Source of the DNA: Bacteroidetes bacterium 46-16 | Lineage (GTDB): Bacteria > Bacteroidota > Bacteroidia > Chitinophagales > Chitinophagaceae | Reading direction: 5' to 3' | Length of the DNA: 64,000 nt | NCBI GenBank assembly: GCA_001897835.1 | Contig: MKUN01000028.1 | Location: 62,001 to 126,000 of the forward strand | Shown here: in pieces, positions 17,006 to 25,856 of the stretch | Position numbering within the stretch: position 1 is the stretch's first letter | How the letters are laid out: each line of letters begins with the position of its first letter | The notes under the pieces: model-generated | What the model was told of the DNA's origin: nothing | Databases searched by the model: none | Seen by the model: the letters and a program-made list of their open reading frames with translations, nothing else | Position numbers and translations under genes: made by a program

Positions 17006-17320
17006 ATGGCAACAGCAAAAAAGGCAGCTCCTAAGAAAGCTGCAAAAAAAGCAGCTCCTAAGAAAGCTGCAAAGAAAGCAGCTCCTAAGAAAGCAGCTGC
17101 AAAAAAAGCGGCTCCTAAGAAAGCTGCTGCAAAGAAAGCGGCTCCTAAAAAAGCTGCTGCAAAGAAAGCGGCTCCTAAAAAAGCTGCTGCAAAGAAAGCG
17201 GCTCCTAAGAAAGCTGCAGCAAAGAAAGCAGCTCCTAAAAAAGCTGCTGCTCCTAAGAAAGTCGCTGCTCCTGCAAAAAGGAAAGCTGCTCCTAAGAGGA
17301 AGAAAGCTGCTAAAAAGTAA
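17006..17320 (+). CDS. Lysine/alanine-repeat histone-H1-like protein
   Basis: 104 residues made almost only of Lys, Ala and Pro, built from repeats of AAPKKAAAKK (30 bases at DNA level, with shorter 27-base units at the start). The composition is that of the C-terminal tail of histone H1, chlamydial Hc2 and AlgP-type proteins, which bind DNA by charge. The folded N-terminal domain of Hc1-like proteins is missing. It should bind nucleic acids in the cytoplasm; a role in nucleoid compaction is inference. The ATG is well placed 63 bases after rpmA and the gene ends in a strong terminator. Confidence 0.82.
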   Translation: MATAKKAAPKKAAKKAAPKKAAKKAAPKKAAAKKAAPKKAAAKKAAPKKAAAKKAAPKKAAAKKAAPKKAAAKKAAPKKAAAPKKVAAPAKRKAAPKRKKAAKK

Positions 17321-17340
17321 GATGAATTTTTTAGCGATCG

Positions 17341-17374
17341 AAAAGAGACTGTATAACCCACAGTCTCTTTTTCT
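17341..17374 (+). terminator. Intrinsic terminator
   Basis: 12-bp perfect stem AAAAGAGACTGT (17341-17352) with its complement (17360-17371), 7-base loop and T-run, directly after the histone-like gene. Confidence 0.88.
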
Positions 17375-17441
17375 TTTAGCCTCTTTGTCATCATAATGTA
17401 GCATTCAGCATCACATTACCCGTATTAAAGTACATTCTCTG

Positions 17442-17449
17442 TATCTTTG
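17442..17449 (+). promoter_or_regulatory. -7 box immediately before the AraC-type gene
   Basis: TATCTTTG is a perfect -7 match ending 6 bases before the GTG start at 17456. Transcription would begin at about 17453, so the message is nearly leaderless. A TTG start inside the box is ruled out by this. Confidence 0.6.
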
Positions 17450-17455
17450 CAGCCT

Positions 17456-18319
17456 GTGCAAAATGTAAAAGAAATAACTGTGGCGACCAGGCACTTCCCA
17501 TTGGAACGTGTGCTGGGCCAGGGCCTGCAGGTACTGCAAAGCGAAACGATGCAGGTAAGTACCTGCATCAAAGCCGAGTGGCTGAACGTTGCTTTTACTG
17601 AAAATACATTACCGGAAGAGCACGCAAGACTATTGTTGTTCCCTGTTGCCGATAATGAATTTTGTTTGCAGTTAGCATATATACGTCCATCTGAAGAACA
17701 ACCTTTTGCAGCCGATATTTGCTGGCTGGAGTTCATGCCTGCTTTTTTTGCGCAATACCCTGCCGATACGCTGATGGCCAATATGCCTTTCAGCTTCGAC
17801 CAGACGGTGGAGCAGCAGTTCAATATATGCGCACAGACCAAAGGCCTTTTGCAACAGCTTGAAAATATAAATGCCATTACGCCGCTGCTGTGCTCCCTGC
17901 ATCAAAGCGAACTGGCACTGCAAATGCTGCGCAGGGCTATAGAGCTGATCACTTTACCCTTCACTGTTTGCCAGGTGCCTGCCTGCCGTTTCCTGGCGCA
18001 CGATAGCGAGCGCGAGAAAGTACTGGATGCTCAGCGTATCATAGAGCAGAATGTTGATCAGTCGTTTACGATTAAAGAGTTGTCGCGCAAAGTGGCGATG
18101 AACGAGTGTTACCTGAAAAAAGGTTTTAAAGCACTGGTAGGTAAAACGATACATGAGTACCAGCAGGAGCTGCGCATCAGCAAAGCAAAACAATTATTGC
18201 AGCAGCAGGGGCAATCAGTATCGGATGTGGCCAATGCCCTGGGCTACAGCAGTATCTCGCATTTCAGCACTGCCTTTAAGAAGGCTACTGGAATGAAGCC
18301 ATGCGAATTGCTGGCTTAA
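17456..18319 (+). CDS. AraC-family transcriptional regulator
   Basis: 287 residues from GTG 17456. The C-terminal 100 residues hold two helix-turn-helix motifs of the AraC type: FTIKELSRKVAMNECYLKKGFK, then VSDVANALGYSSISHFSTAFKKATGMKP. The N-terminal two thirds are a sensor domain of the PchR-like kind, with no recognised ligand. No ATG lies near the N-terminus, and the -7 box overlaps a possible TTG, so GTG is preferred. The gene converges with the flippase gene by a 4-base overlap. Target unknown. Confidence 0.9.
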   Translation: MQNVKEITVATRHFPLERVLGQGLQVLQSETMQVSTCIKAEWLNVAFTENTLPEEHARLLLFPVADNEFCLQLAYIRPSEEQPFAADICWLEFMPAFFAQYPADTLMANMPFSFDQTVEQQFNICAQTKGLLQQLENINAITPLLCSLHQSELALQMLRRAIELITLPFTVCQVPACRFLAHDSEREKVLDAQRIIEQNVDQSFTIKELSRKVAMNECYLKKGFKALVGKTIHEYQQELRISKAKQLLQQQGQSVSDVANALGYSSISHFSTAFKKATGMKPCELLA

Positions 18320-19815
18320 GAAAAATATTTTCCGATTACCGGCAGTCCTTTTAATTCTTTCCCCTCGGTCCTTAATACAAAGCCGGCATAAGCTACCATT
18401 AATATCGTACCGGTCAGGCGATGTATCCACAGGTTTTGCGTGTAGTACACAACTATGCTTTGCAGTGCATAGAAGGCCAGCATCACGGTAAAAAAGTAAA
18501 ATACTTTGCGCAGGTTGTAAGGCACGCGGTATACCCTTTGCCCCCATAAGTAAGAGATAAGCATCATGCTGCCATAACAGGCAAGCGTAGCCCATGCGCA
18601 GGCCATGTAACCATATTGCGGAATGAAGATGTAATTAATGATAATGGTGATAATGGCCCCGATAATGGTGATGATAGCCCCGGCACTGGTATTGTTGCTC
18701 AGCTTATACCAGATGGAGAGGTTATAATACACGCCCAGGCACATATTGGCTATGAGCAATATGGGCACTACTTTAAGCCCCTCCCACATATGCCTGTTGC
18801 GGATGAATTCCCGCCAGATATCAATATAGAGCATCACGAACAGAAACATGCTGCATATCACAATGACGAAATAATTCATTACGCGTGCATAGGTATTACG
18901 GGCATCGCCTTCTTTTGCTTCTTTAAAGAAGAAAGGCTCGGCACCCAAACGAAAGGCCTGAACGAATAATGATATAAGGATAGAGAGCTTGTAACAGGCC
19001 CCATATATGCCCACCTGCACTTTCTGCGCATGCAGGTCGCCCGGTGCCCACCACCCGAGCATCACCCGGTCGAAGGTCTCATTGACCACGCCGCCGAAGC
19101 CAAAGACCATTATGGGCAGCGCATACAGTATCATTTCTTTCCACAGCTTGTTATTCCATTCGAAACGGATAGACAAAAATTCGGGCAGCAGCAATAGGAA
19201 TGATAATGCAGACATAGCAACACCGGCAATGATGACATAGCCTGTGCCCATATTAGGATCGTACCAGCGGGCAATAAATGAGTCGGGGTGGCTATGTGCA
19301 ATGCCTGGCAGTATACTGTAGCAAAACACCACAATGGCAATATTGAGCACAATACCTGCTACCCGGATAAATGCATATTTTCGTGGCCTGCTGTCTAAAC
19401 GTAGTTTGGCAAAGGGTAGTGTAGTCAGCGCATCGAGCGCTATGATCCAGGCCGACCAGGTAATGAATTGCGGATGCTCGCGCACGCGCAGCAAAACGGC
19501 TATCGGGTCCCTGAATAGGATGATAAGTGCAGTGAACAGTAAAGTGCTGAATAGCATGGAAAGGCTACCGGTATTGAATACGTGCTTTTCGTTTTCATCT
19601 TTATTGCTAAAACGAAAGAAGGTAGTTTCCATCCCGTAGGTGAACAGCACATTCATAAAAGGGATGGCTGCATAGAGCATACTCATCTCCCCATAGTCGG
19701 CAGTAGCAAGGTAGGCCGTTAGGTATGGCGTCAGTAAATAATTGAGCAGGCGCGCGAATATGGAGCTGATGCCATACCATGCCGTTTGTCCTGCAAGTTT
19801 TTTAATTGAAGCCAA
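18316..19815 (-). CDS. Polysaccharide flippase, MATE/Wzx-like
   Basis: 499-residue inner-membrane protein with about 12-14 predicted helices, in the oligosaccharidyl-lipid flippase group. The N-terminus GQTAWYGISSIFARLLNYLLTPYLT and the following ADYGEMSMLYAAIPF segment are typical. It would flip a lipid-linked sugar across the inner membrane for surface glycan assembly. No other polysaccharide genes are adjacent, so its substrate is unknown. Confidence 0.9.
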   Translation of the reverse strand: MASIKKLAGQTAWYGISSIFARLLNYLLTPYLTAYLATADYGEMSMLYAAIPFMNVLFTYGMETTFFRFSNKDENEKHVFNTGSLSMLFSTLLFTALIILFRDPIAVLLRVREHPQFITWSAWIIALDALTTLPFAKLRLDSRPRKYAFIRVAGIVLNIAIVVFCYSILPGIAHSHPDSFIARWYDPNMGTGYVIIAGVAMSALSFLLLLPEFLSIRFEWNNKLWKEMILYALPIMVFGFGGVVNETFDRVMLGWWAPGDLHAQKVQVGIYGACYKLSILISLFVQAFRLGAEPFFFKEAKEGDARNTYARVMNYFVIVICSMFLFVMLYIDIWREFIRNRHMWEGLKVVPILLIANMCLGVYYNLSIWYKLSNNTSAGAIITIIGAIITIIINYIFIPQYGYMACAWATLACYGSMMLISYLWGQRVYRVPYNLRKVFYFFTVMLAFYALQSIVVYYTQNLWIHRLTGTILMVAYAGFVLRTEGKELKGLPVIGKYFS

Positions 19816-19832
19816 TGACCGTATTAATGATT

Positions 19833-19919
19833 AGAAGTCAAAAGTAAAAATTCAAAAGTCAAAATTACCCTAATATTCCGTCAAAGACCTTTTTGGCTTT
19901 TCACTTTTGAATTATTCAA
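19833..19919. repeat. AAAAGTCAAAA-type dispersed repeat with inverted partner
   Basis: AGTCAAAAGTAAAAATTCAA at 19836 onward is followed after about 30 bases by the opposite-strand form CACTTTTGAATTATTCAA. The same word occurs at 46517-46547 and, on the other strand, at 57871-57900. The inverted pair can fold, so it may terminate korB. Between the flippase and korB genes there is no other feature. Confidence 0.55.
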
Positions 19920-20949
19920 TGACCCATGTTTCCTTGCCGCGCAGCAGGGCATCAAGATTCCCGCCCCCTTTGGTAGCTATCGTCTCTTCGATCTGCAGGC
20001 GCATCTCATCTTCATAAGTGGCGCGCTCATGGGCAAAGAATACACCGAAAGGACGGGGTAAATGTCCCGGGTTGGCAGGGTTATCAAAAAAGCGCGTCAA
20101 TATCTGTGCTTTATAAAAATCCTTTTCGTCGTGTATCCAGAGGTCATCGGTGCTATGGCCTTCATTAAGGTCCACAAGCAGGGGCTTGTAGCCGTCCAGT
20201 TTGATACCCTTGTCTTTATTGGCACCGAATATAAGCGGCTGTCCCTGCTCCAGGAAAAGCGCCTGTTCTGCCTTCGAACTCTTCTCGGTATATATCTCGA
20301 AAGCAGCGTCATTAAAGATGTTGCAGTTCTGGTATATCTCGAGTAATGATGCGCCATGATGACCATGCGAGCGCAGCAGCATTTGCTGCAGGTGCTTCGG
20401 GTCGCGGTCCATGCTGCGGGCAATGAAGGACGCATCGGCACCTAATGCCAGTGCCAGCGGGTTGAAGGGATGATCGAGGCTGCCGAACGGCGTGCTCTTG
20501 GTCACCTTGTGCTCTTCAGAAGTAGGAGAATACTGGCCCTTGGTGAGGCCATATATCTGGTTGTTGAAGAGCAGTATGTTGACATCGAAATTGCGGCGCA
20601 GCAGGTGTATGGTATGATTGCCGCCTATACTCAGGCTGTCACCGTCGCCGGTCACTATCCATACACTTAGTTCTGGCCTCGTTGCTTTCAGGCCTGAAGC
20701 TATGGCAGTAGCGCGCCCGTGTATGGAGTGCATGCCATAGGTATTCATATAATACGGAAAGCGCGAACTGCAGCCTATACCCGATATGATCACAATGTTC
20801 TCACGGGCTATGCCTGTTTGTGGCAGTATGGTCTGTACCTGTTTTAATATAGAATAGTCACCGCAGCCGGGGCACCAGCGCACTTCCTGGTCGGTGGCAA
20901 AGTCCTTTGCTGTCAATGCGGGTATTTGCGGTGTAATTACGTCGCTCAT
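19912..20949 (-). CDS. korB: 2-oxoacid:ferredoxin oxidoreductase, beta subunit
   Basis: 345-residue TPP-binding subunit of a two-subunit 2-oxoglutarate (or pyruvate) ferredoxin oxidoreductase. EVRWCPGCGDYSILKQVQ (about 24-41) and the TPP/Mg site VTGDGDSLSIGGNH are diagnostic, as is ISGIGCSSRFPYYM. The start at 20949 (MSDVITPQI) is preferred over one 15 codons upstream because the family begins there. The alpha subunit is normally directly upstream, but here the upstream gene is an unrelated divergent one, so korA must lie elsewhere. Confidence 0.92.
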   Translation of the reverse strand: MSDVITPQIPALTAKDFATDQEVRWCPGCGDYSILKQVQTILPQTGIARENIVIISGIGCSSRFPYYMNTYGMHSIHGRATAIASGLKATRPELSVWIVTGDGDSLSIGGNHTIHLLRRNFDVNILLFNNQIYGLTKGQYSPTSEEHKVTKSTPFGSLDHPFNPLALALGADASFIARSMDRDPKHLQQMLLRSHGHHGASLLEIYQNCNIFNDAAFEIYTEKSSKAEQALFLEQGQPLIFGANKDKGIKLDGYKPLLVDLNEGHSTDDLWIHDEKDFYKAQILTRFFDNPANPGHLPRPFGVFFAHERATYEDEMRLQIEETIATKGGGNLDALLRGKETWVIE

Positions 20950-21070
20950 AAAGTTTTGCAAAGTTACGCCTTTAGCATCCGCTGTCCAAAACACTATACA
21001 CTATTAAATATGCTTTAACGATACGGGCATAATATTTGATTATTATCTTTATATATACAAACTATGCAAC

Positions 21071-21514
21071 ATGAAAAATCTATTGATGATACCACTGTTC
21101 CTGCTGGCAGTATTTGCTGCAAAGGCACAGGAAGCTGAAGATGCAGCTACGAAACCGGATACTGTATTGGAGAAAGGCACTGTATCGGGCATGGTCTTCA
21201 ATGAAAATAATCAGCCGGTAATGGGGGCTGAGATTTATGTTTACGATGGTAGCGATATTATTGGTTCGGCTACCAGCGATAGTGCAGGCAAGTACCTGAC
21301 CAACAGGATGCTGACCGGTACCTACGACCTGGTAACTAAGTATAAAGGATATAACAGGCAGACAGTGAAAGGTATAATGGTAAAAGCATGGCAGGATACC
21401 AAACAGGACTTTAACCTGGTGCCTATGCCGGTGAAAGTGGATACGCCCCGGGCAGATGCCGTAAAGATAATTGCTGTGCCTGTGCACAGGCGGCCCTGGT
21501 GGCGCAGAAAGTAA
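21071..21514 (+). CDS. Exported carboxypeptidase-regulatory-like domain protein, 147 aa
   Basis: Signal peptide (1-19, cut after AKA) then a single carboxypeptidase-D regulatory-like beta domain: GTVSGMVFNENNQPVMGAEIYVYDG through YDLVTKYKGYNRQTVKGIMV. This domain is the plug-proximal extension of SusC-type receptors and also occurs free. The C-terminus is basic (HRRPWWRRK). It has no partner domain and may be a small periplasmic beta sandwich. The following gene carries the same domain, so the two may be related. Confidence 0.8.
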   Translation: MKNLLMIPLFLLAVFAAKAQEAEDAATKPDTVLEKGTVSGMVFNENNQPVMGAEIYVYDGSDIIGSATSDSAGKYLTNRMLTGTYDLVTKYKGYNRQTVKGIMVKAWQDTKQDFNLVPMPVKVDTPRADAVKIIAVPVHRRPWWRRK

Positions 21515-21538
21515 GGGTGCTGTAACGTATGAATATAT

Positions 21539-21560
21539 TGCCGGGCTTGCCCGGCATTTT
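21539..21560 (+). terminator. Intrinsic terminator
   Basis: TGCCGGGC (21539-21546) and GCCCGGCA (21549-21556) around a 2-base centre (a 4-base loop in practice), followed by a T-run. Confidence 0.8.
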
Positions 21561-21720
21561 CCTTTTATAAAATAACAAATTCTCCCTTAAAGTCAAATTG
21601 AGACGGTAAAACATTTGTAAAAAATAAATGTTTACAAAACTGTGATAAAACATTTTATCGCTCAACTCGTCATCAATATAAGAGCGATCGCCTATCCTTT
21701 TAAAACAAAAAACTTAGTTT

Positions 21721-23673
21721 ATGAGAACATGTTTGATCATGGTATTTGCACTGCTGGCAGTAGTGCATTGCCGGGGCGGTTCAGGCGAGATAAGCGGTAC
21801 TGTCCTTGACGAAAAAAAGATGCCGGTCATCGGTGCAGTGATTAGTGTTAGCAGTGCGGGTATAGTAAGGGCTCAGACGGCGACAGACTATGACGGGATA
21901 TTTGTGGTAAGCCCTTTGCCGGCAGGTAGCGATTACGAATTAAAGGTGACGTACAAAGGTTATGTCACCCAAATAGTGAAGAATATAATTGTGCGCGATG
22001 GATCAGCCACAAAAGTGCATATCCATTTAGCGCCCGATCTTCACGAATTTAAAGAGGTAGTTATTACAACATATAAAGCACCTTTAATAGAGATCGGGCA
22101 TCCACATAACATTATGGATGCAGGTATAAGGCATACCGGTATTACGAATACAGCCGATCTTGTTTCCGTAGCCAGTCCCGGTGTACATGTCAGGCATGGG
22201 GAATCAGAAGCGTTTGGAGGCAGGGTCAGTACCACCACCTTTATCATAGATGGTGTAGAGGACCACGCAACAGCCGCTCCGGCAGAAAAACACGGGGGCA
22301 GGCTTACTTCGGGGGAGGTAAATGATTTCAGCAAATGGAAGTTATGGAAAGACCTCAGTAAAGGCGAGCTGAGCATGTATAGTAACATATGGAGTATGCT
22401 GCCCCGGCATCGTTACACCGTATTGTTAAAGAGTAAGGACAATACCCCTTTGTGCAATGCACGGGTATTACTGAGAGATAAGGCTACAGATTGCGTGCTG
22501 TGGGCTGCGGTAACAGATAATACGGGGAAAGCAGAATTGTGGGACCGTATATTTACCGACAGTAACAAAGACCACAGGATATATGCAGAGCTGCGCTACA
22601 GGGGCGAGCGTTATAAGATCAGGAACTTACGGCCTTTTAGCAAAAGGATAAATGTACTGAACCTGCCTTTTCCATGCGATGCACCTAAAGGCCTGGATGT
22701 AGCATTTATAGTAGATGCCACCGGCAGTATGCAGGATGAGATCAACTACCTGAAAGAAGAGTTGTACGATGTAATTAATAAAGTAAAAGACTCGCTGCAT
22801 GAACATGAGGTAAGGCTCGGTGCCGTATTCTACAGGGACCATGGCGATGACTACCTCACGAAAGTATCGGCACTGGACAATAATATCAAGACTACAGTGG
22901 ATTTTATTAAGGATAATAATGCAGGCGGTGGCGGTGACGGCCCCGAGGCTGTGGATGATGCGCTCGATGTTGCCCTGAACAGGCTGGAATGGAATAAAGA
23001 TGCACTTGCACGGATAGCTTTCCTGATACTGGATGCGCCCCCGCACGATCAGGCAGAAGTGGTAACGCGTGTACACGACCTTGTGTATGAATATGCCAAA
23101 CGTGGTATCCGGTTAGTGCCTGTGGTTTGCAGCGGTTCTGATAAAAGCAATGAATACCTGATGCGTTCGCTGGCGCTTGCTACCAACGGCACTTTTATTT
23201 TCCTTACCGATCACAGCGGTATCGGCGGGCATCATACAGAGGCGTCCACCGATAAATATGATGTAAGTTTTGTGAACGAGCTTATCTTTCGCACCATATG
23301 CCAGTTCGCCTACTCAACTCCCTGCGACCAGGTGATGATGCAAATAGCCGATACGCTTAAAATGAGTAATGAGCCTGCAAGGGATAGCCTTGTGAAGCTG
23401 GCTAAAGACACGGTAAAAAAAGACACATCGAAATATGTGCACATGAAATTTTATCCTAACCCTACCGATCGCATACTGTACACAGAATATGAGAATGTTA
23501 AAGGCAATATTTATGTAAGCGATATAAGCGGGAAACTCATCCTGAAAACAGAAGCTGATAAAGGAGGTAAAATGGAGATAGATATGTTTGATTTTCCTTC
23601 GGGTATTTACTTTATAAAATATGAGGATGAAAAAGGTGTTTGGCTTAGCGGCAAATTCATTTTGCTGCGGTAG
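21721..23673 (+). CDS. vWA-domain T9SS cargo with SusC-like N-terminus
   Basis: 650 residues. After a signal peptide (about 1-19) come a carboxypeptidase-regulatory-like domain (about 20-105: GTVLDEKKMPVIGAVISV), and a segment (about 110-180) reading VVITTYK, TADLVSVASPGVHV and STTTFIIDGV, like the start of a TonB-receptor plug. Then a von Willebrand A domain (about 320-530) has the MIDAS motif DATGSMQDE. The C-terminal type A T9SS sorting domain begins KFYPNPTDR. There is no barrel. It should be a surface-exposed adhesive or metal-dependent binding protein. The ATG follows an AT-rich leader with no clear -7 box. Confidence 0.88.
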   Translation: MRTCLIMVFALLAVVHCRGGSGEISGTVLDEKKMPVIGAVISVSSAGIVRAQTATDYDGIFVVSPLPAGSDYELKVTYKGYVTQIVKNIIVRDGSATKVHIHLAPDLHEFKEVVITTYKAPLIEIGHPHNIMDAGIRHTGITNTADLVSVASPGVHVRHGESEAFGGRVSTTTFIIDGVEDHATAAPAEKHGGRLTSGEVNDFSKWKLWKDLSKGELSMYSNIWSMLPRHRYTVLLKSKDNTPLCNARVLLRDKATDCVLWAAVTDNTGKAELWDRIFTDSNKDHRIYAELRYRGERYKIRNLRPFSKRINVLNLPFPCDAPKGLDVAFIVDATGSMQDEINYLKEELYDVINKVKDSLHEHEVRLGAVFYRDHGDDYLTKVSALDNNIKTTVDFIKDNNAGGGGDGPEAVDDALDVALNRLEWNKDALARIAFLILDAPPHDQAEVVTRVHDLVYEYAKRGIRLVPVVCSGSDKSNEYLMRSLALATNGTFIFLTDHSGIGGHHTEASTDKYDVSFVNELIFRTICQFAYSTPCDQVMMQIADTLKMSNEPARDSLVKLAKDTVKKDTSKYVHMKFYPNPTDRILYTEYENVKGNIYVSDISGKLILKTEADKGGKMEIDMFDFPSGIYFIKYEDEKGVWLSGKFILLR

Positions 23674-23693
23674 CGAACGGGGTATAAATGAAG

Positions 23694-23722
23694 AAGCCGG
23701 TTTTTTTGACCGGCTTTCTTTA
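23694..23722 (+). terminator. Intrinsic terminator
   Basis: AAGCCGGT (23694-23701) pairs with ACCGGCTT (23709-23716) around a T-rich loop, followed by more T. It lies between the vWA gene and murI. Confidence 0.75.
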
Positions 23723-23744
23723 CTTTTATCGTTTAATAATAAGC

Positions 23745-24566
23745 ATGGCATCGCATCCCATAGGTATATTTGATTCGGGTTATGGCGGTTTGACGGTTTT
23801 CAGATCGATAGCCGCACGCCTGCCGCAGTATGATTATATATACATCGGAGATAATGCCCGTGCCCCATATGGCTATCGCCCTTTTGAGACCATATACCAA
23901 TATACGCTGGAGTGTGTAAAGGAGTTTTTTAAAATGGGCTGCCCCCTGGTCATCATAGCCTGCAACACGGCATCGGCCAATGCGCTTAGGGCCATACAGC
24001 AAAACGACCTTCCTGCAATAGATGAAGGCCGGCGTGTGCTTGGTGTGATACGTCCCAGTGCAGAGGTGATCGGTAACTATACCAAAACAGGTTCCATAGG
24101 TATTATGGGCACCATTGGCACCGTAAAATCGAATGCCTATAAGATAGAAACGGAGAAGTTTTTTCCAGGTATCAGGATATATCAGCAGGCCTGCCCCATG
24201 CTGGTGCATATTGTTGAGAATGGTGATTATGATAAAGACATCGCCGGCACTTATGTGAACATGTATCTCGATGAACTGCTCTCAAAGGCGCAGGATATAG
24301 ATACTGTTTTGCTGGCATGCACGCATTACCCCCTGCTCATGAAGAAGATCAAGGAGCACCTGCCGCCAAATGTAAGTGTGGTATCGCAGGGCGATATAGT
24401 AGCAGAAAGCCTGGAGCACTATTTACAGCGCCACCCGGAGATGGAAAGCAGGATCACGCGCAATGGCAGCATGCAATTCTATACAACTGAGTCGCCGGTG
24501 GATTTTGATGAACACGCAACGATATTCTTCGGCAGCGAAGTAAAGTCCGGGCATTTACAATTATAA
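23745..24566 (+). CDS. murI: Glutamate racemase
   Basis: 273 residues. Converts L- to D-glutamate for peptidoglycan. The two catalytic cysteines lie in ACNTASANALR and LLACTHYPLL; GIFDSGYGGLTVF near the N-terminus is also diagnostic. The frame is open upstream, but ATG 23745 (MASHPIGIFD) gives the canonical N-terminus, and upstream bases form the preceding terminator. It ends in an intrinsic terminator shared with dnaN. Confidence 0.96.
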   Translation: MASHPIGIFDSGYGGLTVFRSIAARLPQYDYIYIGDNARAPYGYRPFETIYQYTLECVKEFFKMGCPLVIIACNTASANALRAIQQNDLPAIDEGRRVLGVIRPSAEVIGNYTKTGSIGIMGTIGTVKSNAYKIETEKFFPGIRIYQQACPMLVHIVENGDYDKDIAGTYVNMYLDELLSKAQDIDTVLLACTHYPLLMKKIKEHLPPNVSVVSQGDIVAESLEHYLQRHPEMESRITRNGSMQFYTTESPVDFDEHATIFFGSEVKSGHLQL

Positions 24567-24593
24567 AAAGATCTCCCGGTGGGGGAGATCTTT
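24567..24593. terminator. Bidirectional intrinsic terminator between murI and dnaN
   Basis: AAAGATCTCCC (24567-24577) pairs with GGGAGATCTTT (24583-24593), 5-base loop, AT-rich on both flanks. Confidence 0.82.
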
Positions 24594-24623
24594 AAAATAT
24601 TTTAAGCTCTTTAGCATTTTAAC

Positions 24624-25745
24624 TTACACCCCTACCATCAGTGGCATCAGCAGCATCAGTTCGTCCTCATGCTCTGTGGTTTCCACCGGGCGAACAACAC
24701 CGGCACGTGTAGGTGTGCTCAGTTCTATTTGTATATCGCCGCTGTTCATATTGGCCAGCATTTCTATCATCAGCTTGGCATTGAAGGCTATCTTCATATC
24801 CTCGCCGGTATACTGGCAGTTCAGCGTTTCCTTACCCTCGTAAGAGAAGTCGATATCCTGTGCGCTCAGTTGCAGCGAATTGCCGTTGATGTCCAGTACC
24901 ACCTGGTTGGTGGTCTTGTTGGCAAATATGCTCACACGGCGCAGCGCGCTGATGATATCATTGCGGTTGATGATGAGCTTGTATGGATTATCTGTAGGTA
25001 TCACGGCCTTATAGTCCGGGAACTTAGCATCTATCAGGCGGCAGCTCATGCTCAGCCTGTTGCTGGTTACGAAGAGGTGGCTGCTGTTGTACGACAGTTG
25101 CAGTTGAGAATCATCGGCAGGCAATGTGGCGCGCAGTTGCTGCAGCGGCTTTTTAGGCACTACAAAGCCTTCAGCCGCAGGGCAGTTCACATCATCACGG
25201 CGAAAGCGTACCAGCCTGTGTGCATCCGTAGATACAAAGGTGACGCCATTCTTGGCCAACTCGAAATATACGCCGGTCATGGCAGGACGCAGGGTATCGC
25301 CGCTCACCGCGAACAATGTTTTGTTGATGCTCTCCAGCAAAGCCATCGATGACATATCGAAGCTGGTGGCATCGCCGGGTGCAGGTTCTTTAGGGAAGTC
25401 ATCTGCTTTTTCACCGCCTATACGGTACTTACCCACATCGCTCGACATTTCTATCGAAAGGTCCTGCTCGTTGATATTAAAAGTTATCGGCTGTTCCGGT
25501 AAGTTCTTCAGGTAATCGGTGAGTATCTTGGATGGTATGCAAATGCGCCCGTCACCCTGTGCATCGTTCACATCAAGCTGTACCCGCATCATGGTCTCGA
25601 GGTCGGTACTCGTAAGCGTCAGGGTATTGCCCTTAAGTTCAAAAAGAAAATCTTCCAATACAGATAGCACGGTGTTTGAACTGATGACACCGCCTATTTG
25701 CTGCAGGTTTTTGAGCAGCGCGGTTGAGGTAACGATAAAACGCAT
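24624..25745 (-). CDS. dnaN: DNA polymerase III sliding clamp, beta subunit
   Basis: 373 residues, the usual clamp length, forming a ring with the polymerase on DNA. MRFIVTSTALLKNLQQIGGVIS starts the first clamp domain, and LMLLMPLMV ends the third. ATG 25745 is the family N-terminus and lies 22 bases after a -7 box; an upstream in-frame ATG is rejected on that basis. It is not next to dnaA here. Confidence 0.97.
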   Translation of the reverse strand: MRFIVTSTALLKNLQQIGGVISSNTVLSVLEDFLFELKGNTLTLTSTDLETMMRVQLDVNDAQGDGRICIPSKILTDYLKNLPEQPITFNINEQDLSIEMSSDVGKYRIGGEKADDFPKEPAPGDATSFDMSSMALLESINKTLFAVSGDTLRPAMTGVYFELAKNGVTFVSTDAHRLVRFRRDDVNCPAAEGFVVPKKPLQQLRATLPADDSQLQLSYNSSHLFVTSNRLSMSCRLIDAKFPDYKAVIPTDNPYKLIINRNDIISALRRVSIFANKTTNQVVLDINGNSLQLSAQDIDFSYEGKETLNCQYTGEDMKIAFNAKLMIEMLANMNSGDIQIELSTPTRAGVVRPVETTEHEDELMLLMPLMVGV

Positions 25746-25766
25746 TTCAATAAATTGGTTTGATAG

Positions 25767-25774
25767 CAAAGATA
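25767..25774 (-). promoter_or_regulatory. -7 box of dnaN
   Basis: TATCTTTG on the minus strand, giving a leader of about 18 bases. No clear -33 element at 20-21 bases. Confidence 0.55.
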
Positions 25775-25856
25775 GTTGTTTGAGGGATTTATGGTAGGGA
25801 TGTGGATAACCTGCAGAAATTTGGTGAATAAGTGAGCCCGCAGGATGGTTCTGCTA

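Noticed and set aside
17006-17320. Possible CRISPR-like array in the repeated 27-30-bp units
   Set aside because: The units are contiguous in-frame codons for AAPKKAAAKK with no spacers.
16970-17404. Minus-strand frames with Cys/Phe/Ser repeats opposite the histone-like gene
   Set aside because: They are the antisense of a Lys/Ala repeat; the plus-strand gene has ATG context and terminator.
24669-25352. Long plus-strand open frame opposite dnaN (about 227 aa)
   Set aside because: It is the antisense of the sliding-clamp gene, has no family match and no start context; dnaN is unambiguous.
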